64,000 bases of DNA from Ryuthela nishihirai (lineage: Eukaryota; Arthropoda; Arachnida; Araneae; Heptathelidae), in contig JAWZYU010000005.1 in NCBI GenBank assembly GCA_038380435.1, forward strand, positions 35,052,001 through 35,116,000. Direction: 5' to 3'. The translations under genes were made by a program, and so were the position numbers. Below the pieces are notes generated by a model. The model did not search any database. It was not told the origin of the DNA and worked only from the letters and a program-made list of their open reading frames with translations. Shown here piece by piece: positions 44,236-57,180 of the stretch. Every line of letters starts with the position of its first letter. Position 1 is the stretch's first letter.

Positions 44236-45498
44236 TAATGTTATGGCCATGAGTTTATATAAAATAATAATTTTTTATGCACTCATTGTTGTTAAATAAA
44301 ACAATATTTTATATAAAATTATAATATTAAATATATAACATTTTATATAAAACAATATTAATTACAATTAAAGTAAAATATATAATACATTAAAAAATTA
44401 AAACACACCCATCCTCCTACATATGCCCTAAAAAGTAAAACAAAAGTAGTGTCACATGATGAAATTACTTTCTCAACTCGTATTTAGCATAAACAAAGAT
44501 AGGATCAAACACTGGTTTTCCTTAACAATTGTAAAATACTAGCCTGGTTTAGCTTTTGGTACTTATTCTAGATTTAGTCCTGCCCCTATTCTCCTTATTT
44601 CTCTCCATCTCAAAATTAATCCAAACTTCTTTTGGACATTTACAGAATGATGGTTATCTCGGATTCCGCTGCCCAAGTATTAAAACGAAATAACTTCTAG
44701 AAATTTGATTTGCATGTTTGATCAACTTGAAGGATTCATGCTATCTGATTCTTTAACTATGAATTCCGTTGTTTAAACTTCATAATCACTTCGGTTAAGC
44801 ATACCAACTCAGATAATTACATATGATCATTCAGTTGCTGGTAATCTCATGTCTCGGTTTCCTCTTGGAATGTATTGATTTCTGGACAGGGTTTGAAAAC
44901 CAGCTGAAGCAATCTTCTCTTGCTAACCACTTGATGACAATCTGTTCGAAGGATCAGATAATAGAACTGCGAATAACCTACATACCAAATAGTCCCTTAA
45001 ACAAAATATTCTAAAGAGATCTGGAATATGATGTATAAAACTTGTTACTATCTGAAAGCTTTTGTGTTTGGATGTTATCATTGGTTGTACAAGTTTTGGC
45101 GTTTCAGTTAAAGTGATTTTATTAGAGAGTACGTTAGGAGGCATACTTTTTATAGTGAGTGTATTTGACACAGTTTCAGTTAAAAACGATAAATTGCATG
45201 CACACTCCTTTGCATTGATGGAAAATAGTAACGATATGCAGTTTTTATCCATAGTGACTGTACTACTTACTTACCTTGACCAGTTGGTCCAAATAAAATA
45301 TCGGTCTCTTCTGAAGCATAATAGTAAAATCATCATATTATATAATCGCTGTAATTCCGAGTGAACGAATGGGCAAACGGGCATTCGAAAGAACGAACAG
45401 GCAAGCGTACATATGTGATGCCATTAATGGCAGAAATTGTCAGTTTCCCTGAGGTTCAGAGACTATTTGAGCGACCGGTCCCACTTAGTTCTACACTT
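44236..45498. other. AT-rich intergenic
   Basis: 44250-44400 is low-complexity TA/AT. Frames of 100 and 109 codons on opposite strands at 44923-45364 overlap each other and have no known motif. Confidence 0.35.
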
Positions 45499-45872
45499 GT
45501 TGGGTTGTTTTTAACTCTGAGCGGCACTTTTTTGCACACAATGGACTAAATGTTCAGGTCACAAGAACCCCGAAGGTTTAGAGAAGGTTGGGGGAGGAGA
45601 CCCACTGGAACAGCTGTTGGGAGACAGATGAAAAAAGCATCCCATCAAGGCTATCCAGCGTATTCTTAACGTGCACAGGGTATGGTTCTCCCGCACACGG
45701 GGCTGTGCCTTAATGTCCCATACGACGGACAACGGCCTTTTCAAGTCCATCGGGTCCCCTACTGACCGTCGGTAGGACGGGGAGTTTTGCGGAGATAAAT
45801 CTCAACGCTGACTCGAACTTGGAAACTGCAGATTACGAGCGTAGAGCGCTACCTACTGAACCATGTGGGGTA
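45499..45872 (-). mobile_element. SINE-B, diverged
   Basis: Minus strand, nearly complete. The head is decayed and the B box is lost ('gctgactcgaacttggaaac'). Confidence 0.8.
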
Positions 45873-46989
45873 ATAGTTCGGGTTCCTAGCTGCCGTGGGT
45901 CGAGAGTAATCCCTCGAAAAGTGTCCGAAATTTCTGGGTGCACTGCCATCGCCTACCTTGCGAATGGAGTATTACGTAATACGTGTAGAAAGCTGGGACT
46001 AAATTATCAATGGATACATTTCATCCCAAACTTTTTGAGGGATTTAATTGTGATTGGAGCAGAACGTTAACGGTGGATCGATGTGAAGAGTTATCAATGG
46101 ACATATATTTCGCATCAAACTTTTCACATGGGCTCAACTAGTAAACAGATATTTATTTCAAGAGACCTTAGAAGATATAACATTAGTTAAAATCATCAAT
46201 GACTGAAACACGTGACTGCACTGCTCAGTTTAAATGAATAAAGCAAGTATAACATACAAGATTATGATTTCAAAGCGTAACAAAACTTCAGGTCTAGGCC
46301 AATATGTTTGATTTAAGTTTCACTACGTAGTAGATCGTGGTGTTATGCCACTTGAAAAAGATATTAAGATTATATATATTATTACTATGGCCATTTCTGT
46401 CAAAAACCTTGGGAGGTGATTATTTTCTAAATTCGATAATACCCGTTCTCTGATCAGAAAATTTCTCTAATATTCTTCTACAAGCAATAGGAATTTCAGG
46501 GTAATGCTAGTTGCAGCATTTTTTTTTATTTATGAACTTAAGAGCTTTGGTTAAGAAGATTTGGTTGAAGAGAAGAATGGTAGTTTGCTTTTTGGCTTCT
46601 ATGTATTCGAATATTTGAAGACTCGCTGAGGTGTTAAAAAAGCTAAATAATAGGAACGAGTAAATAAAAACATAAATCTCGGTAAAAGATACTTATTATA
46701 CATTGGAATGTTTATAAGATTCAATTCAGAAAGAGGCTAGTTGGAATTTATAGAATCGCTATGAAGTGTTGTGACTGGTAACTTAAAGACTAAAATTAGC
46801 CTGTATAATAATTTGTTTCTTTCTAGGGAAAGATAACAGGAAACTTGATGCTTTTGATTCTAGATGCTTCTGCAGTATCTTGGACATTAGGTAGTTTGAT
46901 TTTGTAAGTAATGATGAGGTTAGAAGAAGGAATCGGCAAACTAATTTCAGCAGCTGATTTTTTAAAGAGAGACTGCGTTTGTTTAGTCA
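45873..46989. other. Intergenic
   Basis: Nothing recognised. Confidence 0.3.
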
Positions 46990-47215
46990 GGTTGCACATT
47001 TGCACAGAGCGTGGCGAATAGGGTTATTAATAGAATGTCCAAAGACCTCAGGAAAGGGGGAGACCTACGTTCTGAATGAGCAGGCAATGTCAAACAGGAT
47101 CTTGCTAGAATTGTTGTATGGTGTCGAAATGCACCAGCTGTAGCTCAGGATATAGGTATTTGGAGAAGTAACTTAACGTCTGGTTAGACTTCCGTAGCCT
47201 GTAGCTGGTAAGCCA
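46990..47215 (+). pseudogene. LINE 3'-end fragment
   Basis: The plus strand reads ANRVINRMSKDLRKGG, matching ANRVMNSVPKGLRKKG of the 22.7-kb LINE. The 3' end follows ('gtagctcaggata', 'ctggttagacttccgtagcc', 'gtagctggtaag'). It is the second witness for the LINE 3' end used in the SINE-A comparison. Confidence 0.7.
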
Positions 47216-48289
47216 TAGGATTATGTATGTAAGAGTGAAATTATTTTTTATGACTGCGATTTTTAATATTTTATTCGACACTTCCATTAACCAGCCCTCA
47301 GGTAGTTTTTAAAATCATCTGTATATTGGCTTTACTGTAACGTGTTAGCATGGAATAAATCATCATCATGATCATTTTCCGTGCAGTTCTCATTGCCTCA
47401 ATTTTTGGAACAATTATCATTATGTTTCAACACTACTGGCTCAACGTTTATCAATAACAGATGCCAGAATATTAAATACGTGCATTATACCGCATGGCTT
47501 ACATAAACAATTTTAGAAAAGATGAGTTCAGTTCATGATTATTATTACTATTTTGCTTATTATTATTCTTACATAGGTCATCGGAAGGTATAGTATTATT
47601 ACACTGATACCGGACATGGTAAATACATTAGAATTAAAAGCATTTAAGTAATATGTTATAAACTGACAACCGCAGGAGAAAGGATATAGGGTAAAGGATA
47701 GGAAGGGTGTTTTGAGTTGTAGATTTAAAAATTTTTGTCAAATTTCGTATTCAATGAGTTCTTCGAGATGAAAGATGAAATTTCGACATATAGGTGATGG
47801 AGCGCTAAAAATTGGTGATATGGCTATTTCAGGCAGTAGAACCAAAAATAAATGAAATATTCAGATCCGATGTAGCTTTCCAGGTCAAATGGGAGTCGGA
47901 GTGACGTCATTCCACCAATACACACAAACGAATGATAGTTGCAATGTTTTCTAGAGAAAGGAATTTGAGCAATAAAAGGATGTCATCTTGTTCCTTTGTT
48001 GATTATTTACATATTTTTTGATTATAGTGTCCATAACAGATTTTACAGTGGACATTTACAATGCATATATATAACGACAAATATTACATACAAAAAGTTA
48101 AAAAAGAGAGATACAGATGCAACCATAACTAGCTAAGACATATATAAAAATTAAAAAAATACAAGAAAATAATTAATCCATTAACCTATTTGAACAAGCC
48201 AATCTAAATTCTTTTACACTCATATTCAACAAATCAAGATTATGCTAAAAATGTGTTATATAAATTAGAAAATTTGAGAGTAGTATAAT
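47216..48289. other. AT-rich intergenic
   Basis: Nothing recognised. Part of 48000-48289 may be the 3' untranslated region of the LINE that follows. Confidence 0.3.
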
Positions 48290-50150
48290 TTTTCAATACA
48301 TTACTTTTGCACAAAGCAACTCTATAGAAAAAATCCTTTCCTCGTTACTTTTTTTACACTAAAATTAACTAACTGAGTCAGTTTAATACAGCCAATATAA
48401 TTATTCAAAACTTTAAAGAAAACTTTAAACATAACAAATTCCTCCTCTTTTTCAAGGAGGAAACTGAAAATGCATCTCTAAGTAACTTAGTTAAATATCA
48501 TGGACGTAGACAACAATCGATTTAAAATATAAATACCTGAAAATTTTATTTTGAACTTTCTCTAAATCATTTTGACACGTATTATAAAAAGGATTCTATA
48601 TTATTGATCCATAATATAATTTATTGAAATCATTCTTCAATTGAATATAAGAATCATAAGTAAAAATACGTTTAAAAAAAAAAAGGCTAGTTGAACATCA
48701 TCCGCAAACATTAAACAATCTGAACGATTCACGAACACTAGGTAAATCGTTAATAAAAATAATAAATAGTGGTGGCCACGAACCAGATCCTTGAGGTACT
48801 CCAAACCTACTGTAAAAATCATACGAAAATCTAGTGGCGTTGTTTGCATAAAGGACCCTATCAGTTAAAAAAAATAATACGAAAAATCAATTATACTAGA
48901 ACTGAAACCAATTCTCACTAATTTTTTCATTAATATTCAAAAATCAATACTATCAAAAGCCTTAGAGAAGTCAATGTAAATAACATCTATTTGACCCTTC
49001 TGATCAAGAGTGACCGAAATATTTTTTAAATATTTTCGAAATAATATTTGTAATAAATATTACAAATAGATAAAATATTTGCAATCATAGACCGTCTTAG
49101 GAAATCGTGCTGATTTACAGAGAAGTAATTTTGAGGTTATGATATATCTTCTTAAAAATTATAGATTTAAAATTTTTAAGAACGGATGAAGGTTTAGAAA
49201 TAGGTCTATAATTCGCAATATTAGTCTTATTTCCCCTTTTAAATATCGGAATAATCTTGGTTTTCTTCCAACTAGCAGGAAATGTCTTCAGTCAAATTAA
49301 TTTGAAAATTATTAAAGGTTGAAAGACTAACGTGTCTGAACAACACTTAATAACAAAAGCTGTAATAAATCAAGCCCCAATGAATATGTCCCTTTCAAGT
49401 GCTTTGTGGCATCGATAATAATCTCAGATATAATTGCATCAATTTTTACAATAAAGATATTTGCTTCTTTATTAATAACATGAAAATTCCCATTATCATA
49501 CTTTTTGCTATTGATTAAACCGATTTAAAATAATATGAAAATGCATTCACAATCTCCTGACTATCTGTAAGTTCTGTATCATTATAAGGCATCGTATTAA
49601 ATATCATATCACCTTTATTATTCTTAGGACAAAACGAAAAAAAATCTATTTGGATCTGCACTTAATTCACTTTCAACCTGAGAAATATAATTTCTGTTAC
49701 CTACTTTTATTTTTTTTTAACTTGTTGTCTGTAAAGTTATTTATATCTGCTTGTCTAATTTATTTTCCATTTTCCTATAAAAATTATATTTCAATTTCAT
49801 ATTGTACACCAAGACGGATATCTTTTCTTTTACACTCCTAATAGAGGTACACAAAGATTATTTACATCACAAAGTTTACTATAAAAACATGAAACTGCTT
49901 TATCTGTATTTTCAAATAAATTAAAATCATTCCAGTTTACTGTATCAAGATTGTGCAATAAAAAATAATCACCTTTTCCGAAGTTACATTTCACCGAAAC
50001 TACATTTATTTTTGCATATTCAATCCTACAATCCAGAAAAATAATATCCAATGTAGGTTGATAAGCATCCTCAGACAAAAGAACATCACTAGCATGCTGA
50101 ACAAATAACTGATTATGATTTATATTTTACAGTACGAGATCTAAAATATT
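48290..50150 (-). pseudogene. CR1/Jockey-like LINE remnant
   Basis: Minus-strand order: endonuclease end and linker (QPTLDIIFLDCRIEYA, 50078-49830), then WKKTKIIPIFKRGN and NYRPIS near 49230, DVIYIDFSKAFDSIDF near 48980, VPQGSGSWPPLFIIFINDLP with MFADDVQL (catalytic FADD) near 48710, and a C-terminal stretch to 48290. There are frameshifts between every block. A different LINE from the one at 22.7 kb. Confidence 0.75.
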
Positions 50151-51559
50151 ATTATTTATATTGAATATTATTGTTCTTCTGTGAACTGTTGAGTTATTCT
50201 GTGAATGATAACAAGTTTTTAAGTTGAAAATGAATCTTCTACATTCGATAAAGAGATTTTTTTTCTTTCAATCTAAACATTTTATAAAATCTGGATAGTC
50301 TTCAGGAAAATCCCCTCTGGGATATTTCAAGTTTTTGATCTCTGAATACTAGATGCGGTGTGCATCCAAATGAGGCATTTTTCTGAGGTAAATCAAATGA
50401 AAGCCAATAAAATAAGAATTTGGGGAATCAATGTCACATTCGACATAACATTTCAGAATTGAGAAAGCTGTGAGATTAGCTTTTTTTTACATTTATTTAT
50501 GATAGTATTAAGTGCACTGATTTAAACTCGGTGCTTGTGTAGCTGAAAAATCAACTCAATCACCTCTTCACTTGATTGTTAGGATTCAGGTCGCTATTTT
50601 TTTTTCCAAAATTTTCACTAGTTTTAATTAAACACGTATACGACATAATAAGTGAAACAATTTTAGCCAGAGGAAAGTAGGGTTCTTCTGCAAATATAAT
50701 GTATGATCTAATGCATAGATTCCCAACGGGGGCGCTGGAGCCTTCCATGGGGGCGGTAGCGGATCCAGAGGCAAATGGGGGGCGTTGAATCAGTCAAGAG
50801 GGGCGGTCAAATAAATAAATTTAATGGAATTTTCTGTGACAACCTTTTTATCTCTTCTATTCTGTGGTGTCTTCCAAAAGGTTGGGAATCACTGATTGCA
50901 AGTTCCTAAATTTTTATAAATTACATTCAGACTTTTAAACTTTATCAATCTTTTCATGCATCCAAGCCAATGCCTCGCTCACGCTATCCTTTTAGTGGGC
51001 TCTCTTATCACAGTACGAGAGCGGTGTTTGAAATGCCTTACAGAGCTTGTACTAAGAAGAGAGTGACCATATAATGATTCGACTTGATTGGCCAATTCAA
51101 ATGTCAGCCATGTTTCTGTGAATTGTAATGCCGTGTGGTCGGTAATGCTCTTGAAATACATATTCGAGAGGTATCTTTTGCACCTAGAGTTAATTAAATT
51201 CGTTATTCGTGTGGAGTATAAGTTTTCTTTTTGTTTCTTCTTATCTGGATCATAAATGAAACTAGTGATTGTTTTCACTTTGTTATCTGTCTGTCTCTCC
51301 GTCTGTTTGTCTGCAGAAAAATGCAAATTTCTCTTTGGGATAAATATTGAATTTTGTTATTTTCACATCAAATCTTTTTCCATCTTTATTGCAGTTCTTG
51401 CAGTTTGCAACTGCATTGATGAATAACGGACATTGTTTTAACTATAAGTTTTATTTTTAAACAAAAAAGTTAGAAATGAAAAGTATTTGTATATTAAAAA
51501 TAAATAATAATAAATAAAAAAAATAAAAATAATAAATACCCCCTCAATAATAATAAAAT
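50151..51559. other. Intergenic with one short element
   Basis: Apart from the hAT-type element at 50715-50894 nothing is recognised. A 115-codon minus-strand frame at 50979-51326 has no known domain. Confidence 0.3.
50715..50894. mobile_element. Probable short hAT-type element
   Basis: 'catagattcccaac' and 'gttgggaatcactg' are inverted, with G-rich interior as in other non-autonomous hATs. No convincing 8-bp duplication. Confidence 0.45.
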
Positions 51560-51764
51560 AAAAAAATAAATATCCCCTCAAGCAGCTGCTTGCCACACAG
51601 GTCTGACAGGAGCCTGTCAGTTTATATGCCAGAGTAGAAGGTCTGAGAGGATGGCAGGACCTCAGCAGAAAAACAACACGAACATTCATGCCTTACCCGG
51701 GGCTCGAACCCAGGTCCCGTAGATCAGTAGCGAAGCGCGCTAACCACTCGGCCATGGGACGGCT
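51560..51764 (-). mobile_element. SINE-A, full length
   Basis: Minus strand, intact A and B boxes. The tail on the left merges with an older AT-rich tail ('aataccccctcaataataat'), perhaps the rest of an earlier copy. Confidence 0.87.
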
Positions 51765-51797
51765 AAATATTAAAAAAAAAAATATTAAATTTAATAA

Positions 51798-51992
51798 ATA
51801 TCTACTCGAGCAGCTGCTTGCCATAGAGGTATAACAGGAGCCTGTCTGTTTATACGCCAAAGTAGAAGGTCTGTGAGGATAGCGGGACCTCAGCAGAAAT
51901 GCAACACAAACATTAATGCCTTATTCGGGGCTCGAATCCAGATCCTTTGGATGAGTAGTTAAGCGCACTAATCATTTGGCCACGGGACGACT
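51798..51992 (-). mobile_element. SINE-A, diverged
   Basis: Second minus-strand copy 33 bp further on. B box 'ggctcgaatcc' and altered A box. An independent older insertion, judging by its divergence. Confidence 0.8.
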
Positions 51993-52342
51993 ATGGCATT
52001 TACTCTGTGGTTATTTTACTACTGCAGAACTGCCATGAATATGTGCCAGAAAAGGTATGTTGTTTTATGAAAACTTCCTTTCGTAAATAACGATAATGCA
52101 AACTCAGTTTATCAAAGTTTTAATATTGTATATTGCAATAGAAACTACAAAGTTTTGCCAAACCAGTTTTCTTTCCTTGTGATGTTTACAGCGACAAAAT
52201 TTAGTGAGGATTAAAAGTGCGATTTCAGAATCATTGTCGCTGAAATATTCTTTAGTTTTATTCCTAAAAATTAAATGGACATCCACTACTCTATAAAATA
52301 GTCTTACAGAAATAAGTAACAAATCTGAACATTTTTTTAAGG
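51993..52342. other. Intergenic
   Basis: Nothing recognised. Confidence 0.3.
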
Positions 52343-52585
52343 TTGTTATTGGATTGTTCTACCCCTGAGCAGCACTTTTGTGCACACAATGGGATATATG
52401 GCCAATTTACAAGGATCACAATGATTCAGAGTTGAGTAAGAGAAGGACTGGACAGCTATTAGGAGACAGCTGAAAATCTCTCTTCAAGACCATCCAGCAT
52501 ATTGTTTATTGTGAGCAGGGTATAGCTTTCCTGCATACGGCTTAATGTCCCATCCGACAGATGGTTGCCTTTGCAAGCTGTGTCT
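52343..52585 (-). mobile_element. SINE-B, old, lacking the head
   Basis: 'ctgagcagcacttttgtgca' to 'cggcttaatgtcccatccga'. Ends before the tRNA part, and heavily mutated. Confidence 0.65.
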
Positions 52586-52889
52586 CATTTCTGAACAAGT
52601 TAAGGGTTTAAGTTAGCGGTGATATAGTCTAAAATTGTATACGAGGGTTCTTCATATCTGATCCCGTGTTCAGTTAAAGAAACCGATTCCAGCTACTACT
52701 TTTAGCCGTATTATGACTTCGAATGTCTTTGTGAATATGGGGATCTGGTAACGGTGGGTGGCGCTGGAGGCCTCGATTAAAATTGTGAATAAAGAAGTTA
52801 TGAATGGAGAAAGAAAGAGATATTTTCATCGCGCTAAACGTTTAGCCGGCTAAAACTAGTGTTATATAATTGTCGATTTGTGTATCAAA
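52586..52889. other. Intergenic
   Basis: Nothing recognised. Confidence 0.3.
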
Positions 52890-52891
52890 TA

Positions 52892-54309
52892 CACTGCTGG
52901 CCATTAAAAGTGCAACACCAGGAAAAACTCATCAGATTGTCCTGAAATATGCAAGATGGGTAGCCCATGGGAGAACGTGTAAATGATTCAAAGCGCAGCA
53001 CAAGCGCGCATCATGTGTGACAGTAACGCCCCCTGGAATAAGAATGGTGGTATAAGAGGAGATTACAAAGAGCCGGTGTAAAGCACTGGAATTGTGCTTG
53101 CTCACAGTTCTTGCCTACTAAAGGATCAAGTATACTCTGTTGAAGAAAACGGCATCCATACGACCAGGTTTCCTACTTTGATTGGGGGAGAATTGTGGGA
53201 TTACGGGAAAGCGAGACATCGGTGCTCGTGTTGGATGGAATGCTGCCACAGTGATAAGAATATGGCTTCAGTGGTAGAGGAGGAACGAACTCACTGACGT
53301 GAGAGATCTCAACAGCCCTGTCACACAAACGAACGAGAGGACAGACATCTCGTGCGCATGGCATTGAATGGTCGTACAGCCACATAAAACACCTTATTTC
53401 AACAGTTAAGGTGTGTTGCACATCAACCAGTGTCCACACATATGGTTCGATGTCGTCTGCAGCGTTGGGCATCTTTGCTAGGTGGTCATTGCTCAGGCTA
53501 CCATTGACTGTACAACACAGGCGTATGTGATTGCAATGGTGCCAAGAACGTCACACATTGATGTGTGAATGTGATCGCATCGTCTTTGGATCAGCAAAGC
53601 TGATCCAAAGACGATGAGATGAATCCTACTTCAGTATGTAGCACCACGGTGGGCGAATCCACATCAGGCGATATCGCAGCAATAGACTCAGTGAGACATG
53701 CATGATGCAGCACCGGATCTTAATGGCGCTGCATCATGCATGGGGTGCCATTGGACTCCACTGATGTACGTGCCTTCAATGCATTACCAGTACTTTGAAC
53801 AGCCAGCATTATATCACTGAGGTGTTGGAGCCTGTGGTCATACCTTATGTTCAGAGGCTCTCTGGTGCCATTTACCAACAGGACAATGCCCGCCCACATG
53901 TGGCATGCATCGTCCAATAATTCCACCATGTGACACTTCTGCCTTGGCCTGTGTGTTCATCAGATCTGTTCCCAATTGAACATGTCTGATCCATGATGTC
54001 ATGACGACTAGCACACCAGACACCAGCAGCTGCTACAACAGATGAACTTTGGGTACGTATCAACACTGCATGGGCTGACACACCCCAAAACACACATCCG
54101 ACATTTCATCCTCTCAATGCCGGACCGTAGAGCAGCAGTTATTACCATTCATGGTAGTTACACAAGATACTGATTTCTTTGTATTCCACAAATCTAACGG
54201 AATTGTGTTTGCAATCATTTAATACTTGTAACATATGCTATGTATTCACTAAATATGGCTTTGATATCTCTTATCTTTCCTAGTGTTGCACTTTTAATGG
54301 CCAGCAGTG
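52892..54309 (+). mobile_element. Tc1-like transposon with both inverted repeats
   Basis: About 1.42 kb. Inverted ends cactgctggccattaaaagt and its complement are nearly perfect for about 30 bp and flanked by TA at 52890-52891 and 54310-54311. The complete length and matching ends suggest fairly recent insertion, but the transposase frame is broken many times. Confidence 0.9.
53330..54165 (+). pseudogene. Tc1-like transposase, broken
   Basis: Plus-strand pieces: CVAHQPVSTHMVRCRLQRW (HTH/linker), then ALYITEVLEPVVIPYVQRLS-like, then IYQQDNARPHVA (second catalytic Asp in QQDNARPH), LLPWPVCSSD and IEHVW (third acid region). Several stops. Two local palindromes (53578-53616 and 53697-53742) replace normal coding sequence. 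Confidence 0.8.
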
Positions 54310-54339
54310 TAAAAAAAAGTGATAATGAAGCAAAAACTA

Positions 54340-55534
54340 TTAGGTCGTGTAAAAAGTTTCAGCGCATTTTAGTCCAATCGGGAATGCTGTCCTATGTGCC
54401 GTGAAATCGGTCCGCTAGTGGGAGGATCACATAAGAGACCGGGCATCATACGCTATCGTATAATGTGAATTTCTCATCAAACGTTGTTATAGTGTTTATG
54501 CAATCATGGTGAGTTTGCATATCAAAATTTGTGACGCACTAATGTATGAGTTTAAACTTGGGAATACAGTGGTCCAAGAAGCCTGTAGCATATGCAAAGC
54601 ATATGGAGAGGGTAGTATAACGATTCCTACGGCACAGGCATAGTCAAGCGGTTTCGTGAAGATAATGAGACCATGGAGGATGCCCCAAGATCCGGACGAC
54701 CCGTTGTTCTAGACAATGAGATCCTACAAGCAATGCTCGACGCCTACTACCATCCGAAGTTTGGTGACATGGCCACCAAACTTCATACCTGTTCAAGACT
54801 TGTATGGAAGCACCTGCTCCAGTCGGGAAAGGTCAGAAAGTTGGACAAATGGGTTCCTCTGCTCTTACTGAACAGAATAAAGTACAACGACTGAGAATCT
54901 GCAATTCCTTCCTCTCACGCATCAAGTATGAGCCTCTACTCCATGGGATCCTCACGCCAGTGAAAAATAGGTATTGTAAGACAACAGCCGACGGCCGTAT
55001 CAATGGTTATCGCCTGATGATATCATAGCCGGATGACCCATAGGTGCTGGTGACTGCGTTTTGGATAGCGACCGGTATTGTGCATTATGATATGTTGCAG
55101 CAGTGAGAAAAAATCAATGCTGTCGTATACTAAGAATGCTGCAAATTGTGGATGTTTCATGGAATTACAGCCTACACACTCTGTCGTACCCGTACGTAAC
55201 ACAATTGCTTAACTGGGATGGGATGTTCTGCAACATCGGCCATATTTCCTCAATATTTCACCAACGGATTATCACTTATTCCGTGCACTGGACAATCATA
55301 TTTGGCAGAGATGGTTCTATTTCCCGGACACCTTGGAGAGGGAGCTGCAGAATGTTTTCATCCATAAGGATACTCAATTCTATCAAAAGAATATTTTTGG
55401 CCTCGAGCAACGTTGGGGTAAGATCGTTGCATGTGCTGGTGATTATTTTAACAAATATAGGTGCTTCTCTCTGAACACCTGTTGTGGCTATTTACGACGG
55501 TGCGAAAGTTGCTGGAACTTTTTACACGACACAA
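54340..55534 (+). mobile_element. mariner transposon with both ends
   Basis: 1195 bp. Left end ttaggtcgtgtaaaaagttt and right end the near-complement of it, with TA at 54338-54339 and 55535-55536. It starts 30 bp after the Tc1-like element. Length and ends are normal for mariner. Confidence 0.88.
54506..55480 (+). pseudogene. mariner transposase, broken
   Basis: Start near 54506 (ATGGTGAGTTTGCAT). Blocks: MYEFKLGN with GEG and RRWF-like N-terminal HTH, then ETMEDAPRSGRPVVLDNEIL (mariner signature), then a second HTH, LDKWVPHSLTEQNK (linker motif WVPH-L), and at the end DYHLFRALDNHIWQRW with a C-terminal stretch to FNKY. DYHLF carries the third Asp of the D34D triad. The first Asp region is degenerate. 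At least three frameshifts. Confidence 0.85.
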
Positions 55535-55536
55535 TA

Positions 55537-56169
55537 TTATCAAAAGTCCAGATAAAAGAAAAAGACATTCTCAGAAGACAAGAAATGTTAATATCTTCAA
55601 GACAGACTTTTAATGCACATTTTTTAAAAACAGAATTTTTCTCTAAAAACTTTGAGGAAAGGGACATAATAAAAATGAAAACTGGGAAAACATTTATTCC
55701 TTAACCAAAAGTCGAAAAAACTGTCGAAATGATAAAAAAAGTACTTAATGTTGAAAACTGAAAATTAAAAAACTTCAAATTCGTCAAATGACTAACAAAA
55801 TAGCGACTGCGAAATGACCAGCACTTTTTCACTTATTCAATAAAATATTTTTCTACCCTTAAGGCAATATCTTATCATTTTATATTGGAAAAAAAGTATC
55901 TTAGTATCTTCATTAAACCCACGTCATTTAACGAAGGGAAATTTTCAAGCACTGTCTCTACAGCATTCTCGACCATTCTTTATCTCACAACGACTTTAAA
56001 ACGAAAACTAAGAAACAAAAGACGATTAGGTTTTTCGCTTTCCTCTCTCTTCAGAGCAAGAACCCGAAAGATGTTTAAAGAGTTTTTGAGGTCGGAGAGC
56101 TGTAGATTTTTACAAGAGATAATGAAATGCAGTTTCTGTTTTAAGCTTTATTTAATTACGTGACACCAG
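55537..56169. other. AT-rich intergenic
   Basis: A 92-codon basic plus-strand frame (55885-56163) has no known motif. Nothing else. Confidence 0.3.
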
Positions 56170-57180
56170 TCGTTATCACGAAGAGTTAATTTCGACGCGA
56201 ACGAGCGTTCCTTTTTTTTCCTCTTCGACCTTCTCTCCGACGCAATCATGCTTTAATCCTACCCCGTCAAACACAGAGAACACAGTTTATACATGCAGCG
56301 CAACTCATTATTAGCAGTCTTCGTGGAAGAAAATCTTTGCTGGTTGTCGGCCCTCGTTTTCGCTCAGATAGTTCGACTGCCGACGCACACTTCTTGATAC
56401 GACGACAACACGCTTCAGCAGAAGAATGTGCTTTTCGCCACCTGCTCGCTGTAGAGGATAAAAGAAAATGGTGCTCCCTGCAAGCCGCCTGCCGGGAGTA
56501 TTTCGTCGTAGCAGCCGTATCGGTGTCCGCACTGCAAGACTTCCTGGCGAACGTCCCCTATCCCCCCCAGAGGCGGGATAACTTTATTACCTTACACACT
56601 GCTACTTACGGGCCGCTGCAGCAAGGAACTACCACAGCCCGAGAACTGATATTAAACTTCACGTGGTTACATAGGATTTCAGACAGCACGAGAAGCTCGA
56701 CGCGAGCTCCAATATTCCTCGCCCTCCTCCGTATCAATAGAGGTTCCATTGATTGTTCCCCGAGGCCTCGTCAGGCCAATATACCTCCCGAATGGCAGCC
56801 AAATCCCAAAATTATGTTTACCCAGCCCCTCGTAATCACTGCAGCCAGGGCCAATTTCGGCTCATTGCTGAGCATGGCAGTCGGCACGGATTGGGCGAAA
56901 TTTCCGTTTCAATATTCCTTTATTAAACAGTTGACTAGTTACACAATGGCTGTCCGGGCGGCGAGAGGCGAGTCGCCGGCGGCGCGCATTAGCCACACTC
57001 GGCGAGCAGAGCCGCGACGGCGCCTCCCTCAGGGCTTTGCACCAGCACCAGCATCCCGTCACGGCACCGCACTGAGGCTTTGGCCTCGGGTCAGGCGTCC
57101 CTGCAGTCGCTTTGAGATTAGTGTGTGTGTGTTCGTGTGTACGCAAGTGCGGGGACGATCCTACTGATTAGCCACTCACA
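56170..57180. promoter_or_regulatory. Second GC-rich island, function unknown
   Basis: A kilobase of GC-rich, CpG-containing, apparently non-repetitive DNA in AT-rich surroundings. A plus-strand frame of 276 codons (56337-57167) is the longest in the window, but its peptide is basic, alanine/arginine-rich at the end and lacks any domain I know. No convincing splice sites frame it, and the opposite strand is also open for 94 codons. Candidates: CpG-type promoter, conserved enhancer, or an unrecognised exon. A TG-repeat lies at 57121-57140. Confidence 0.35.
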
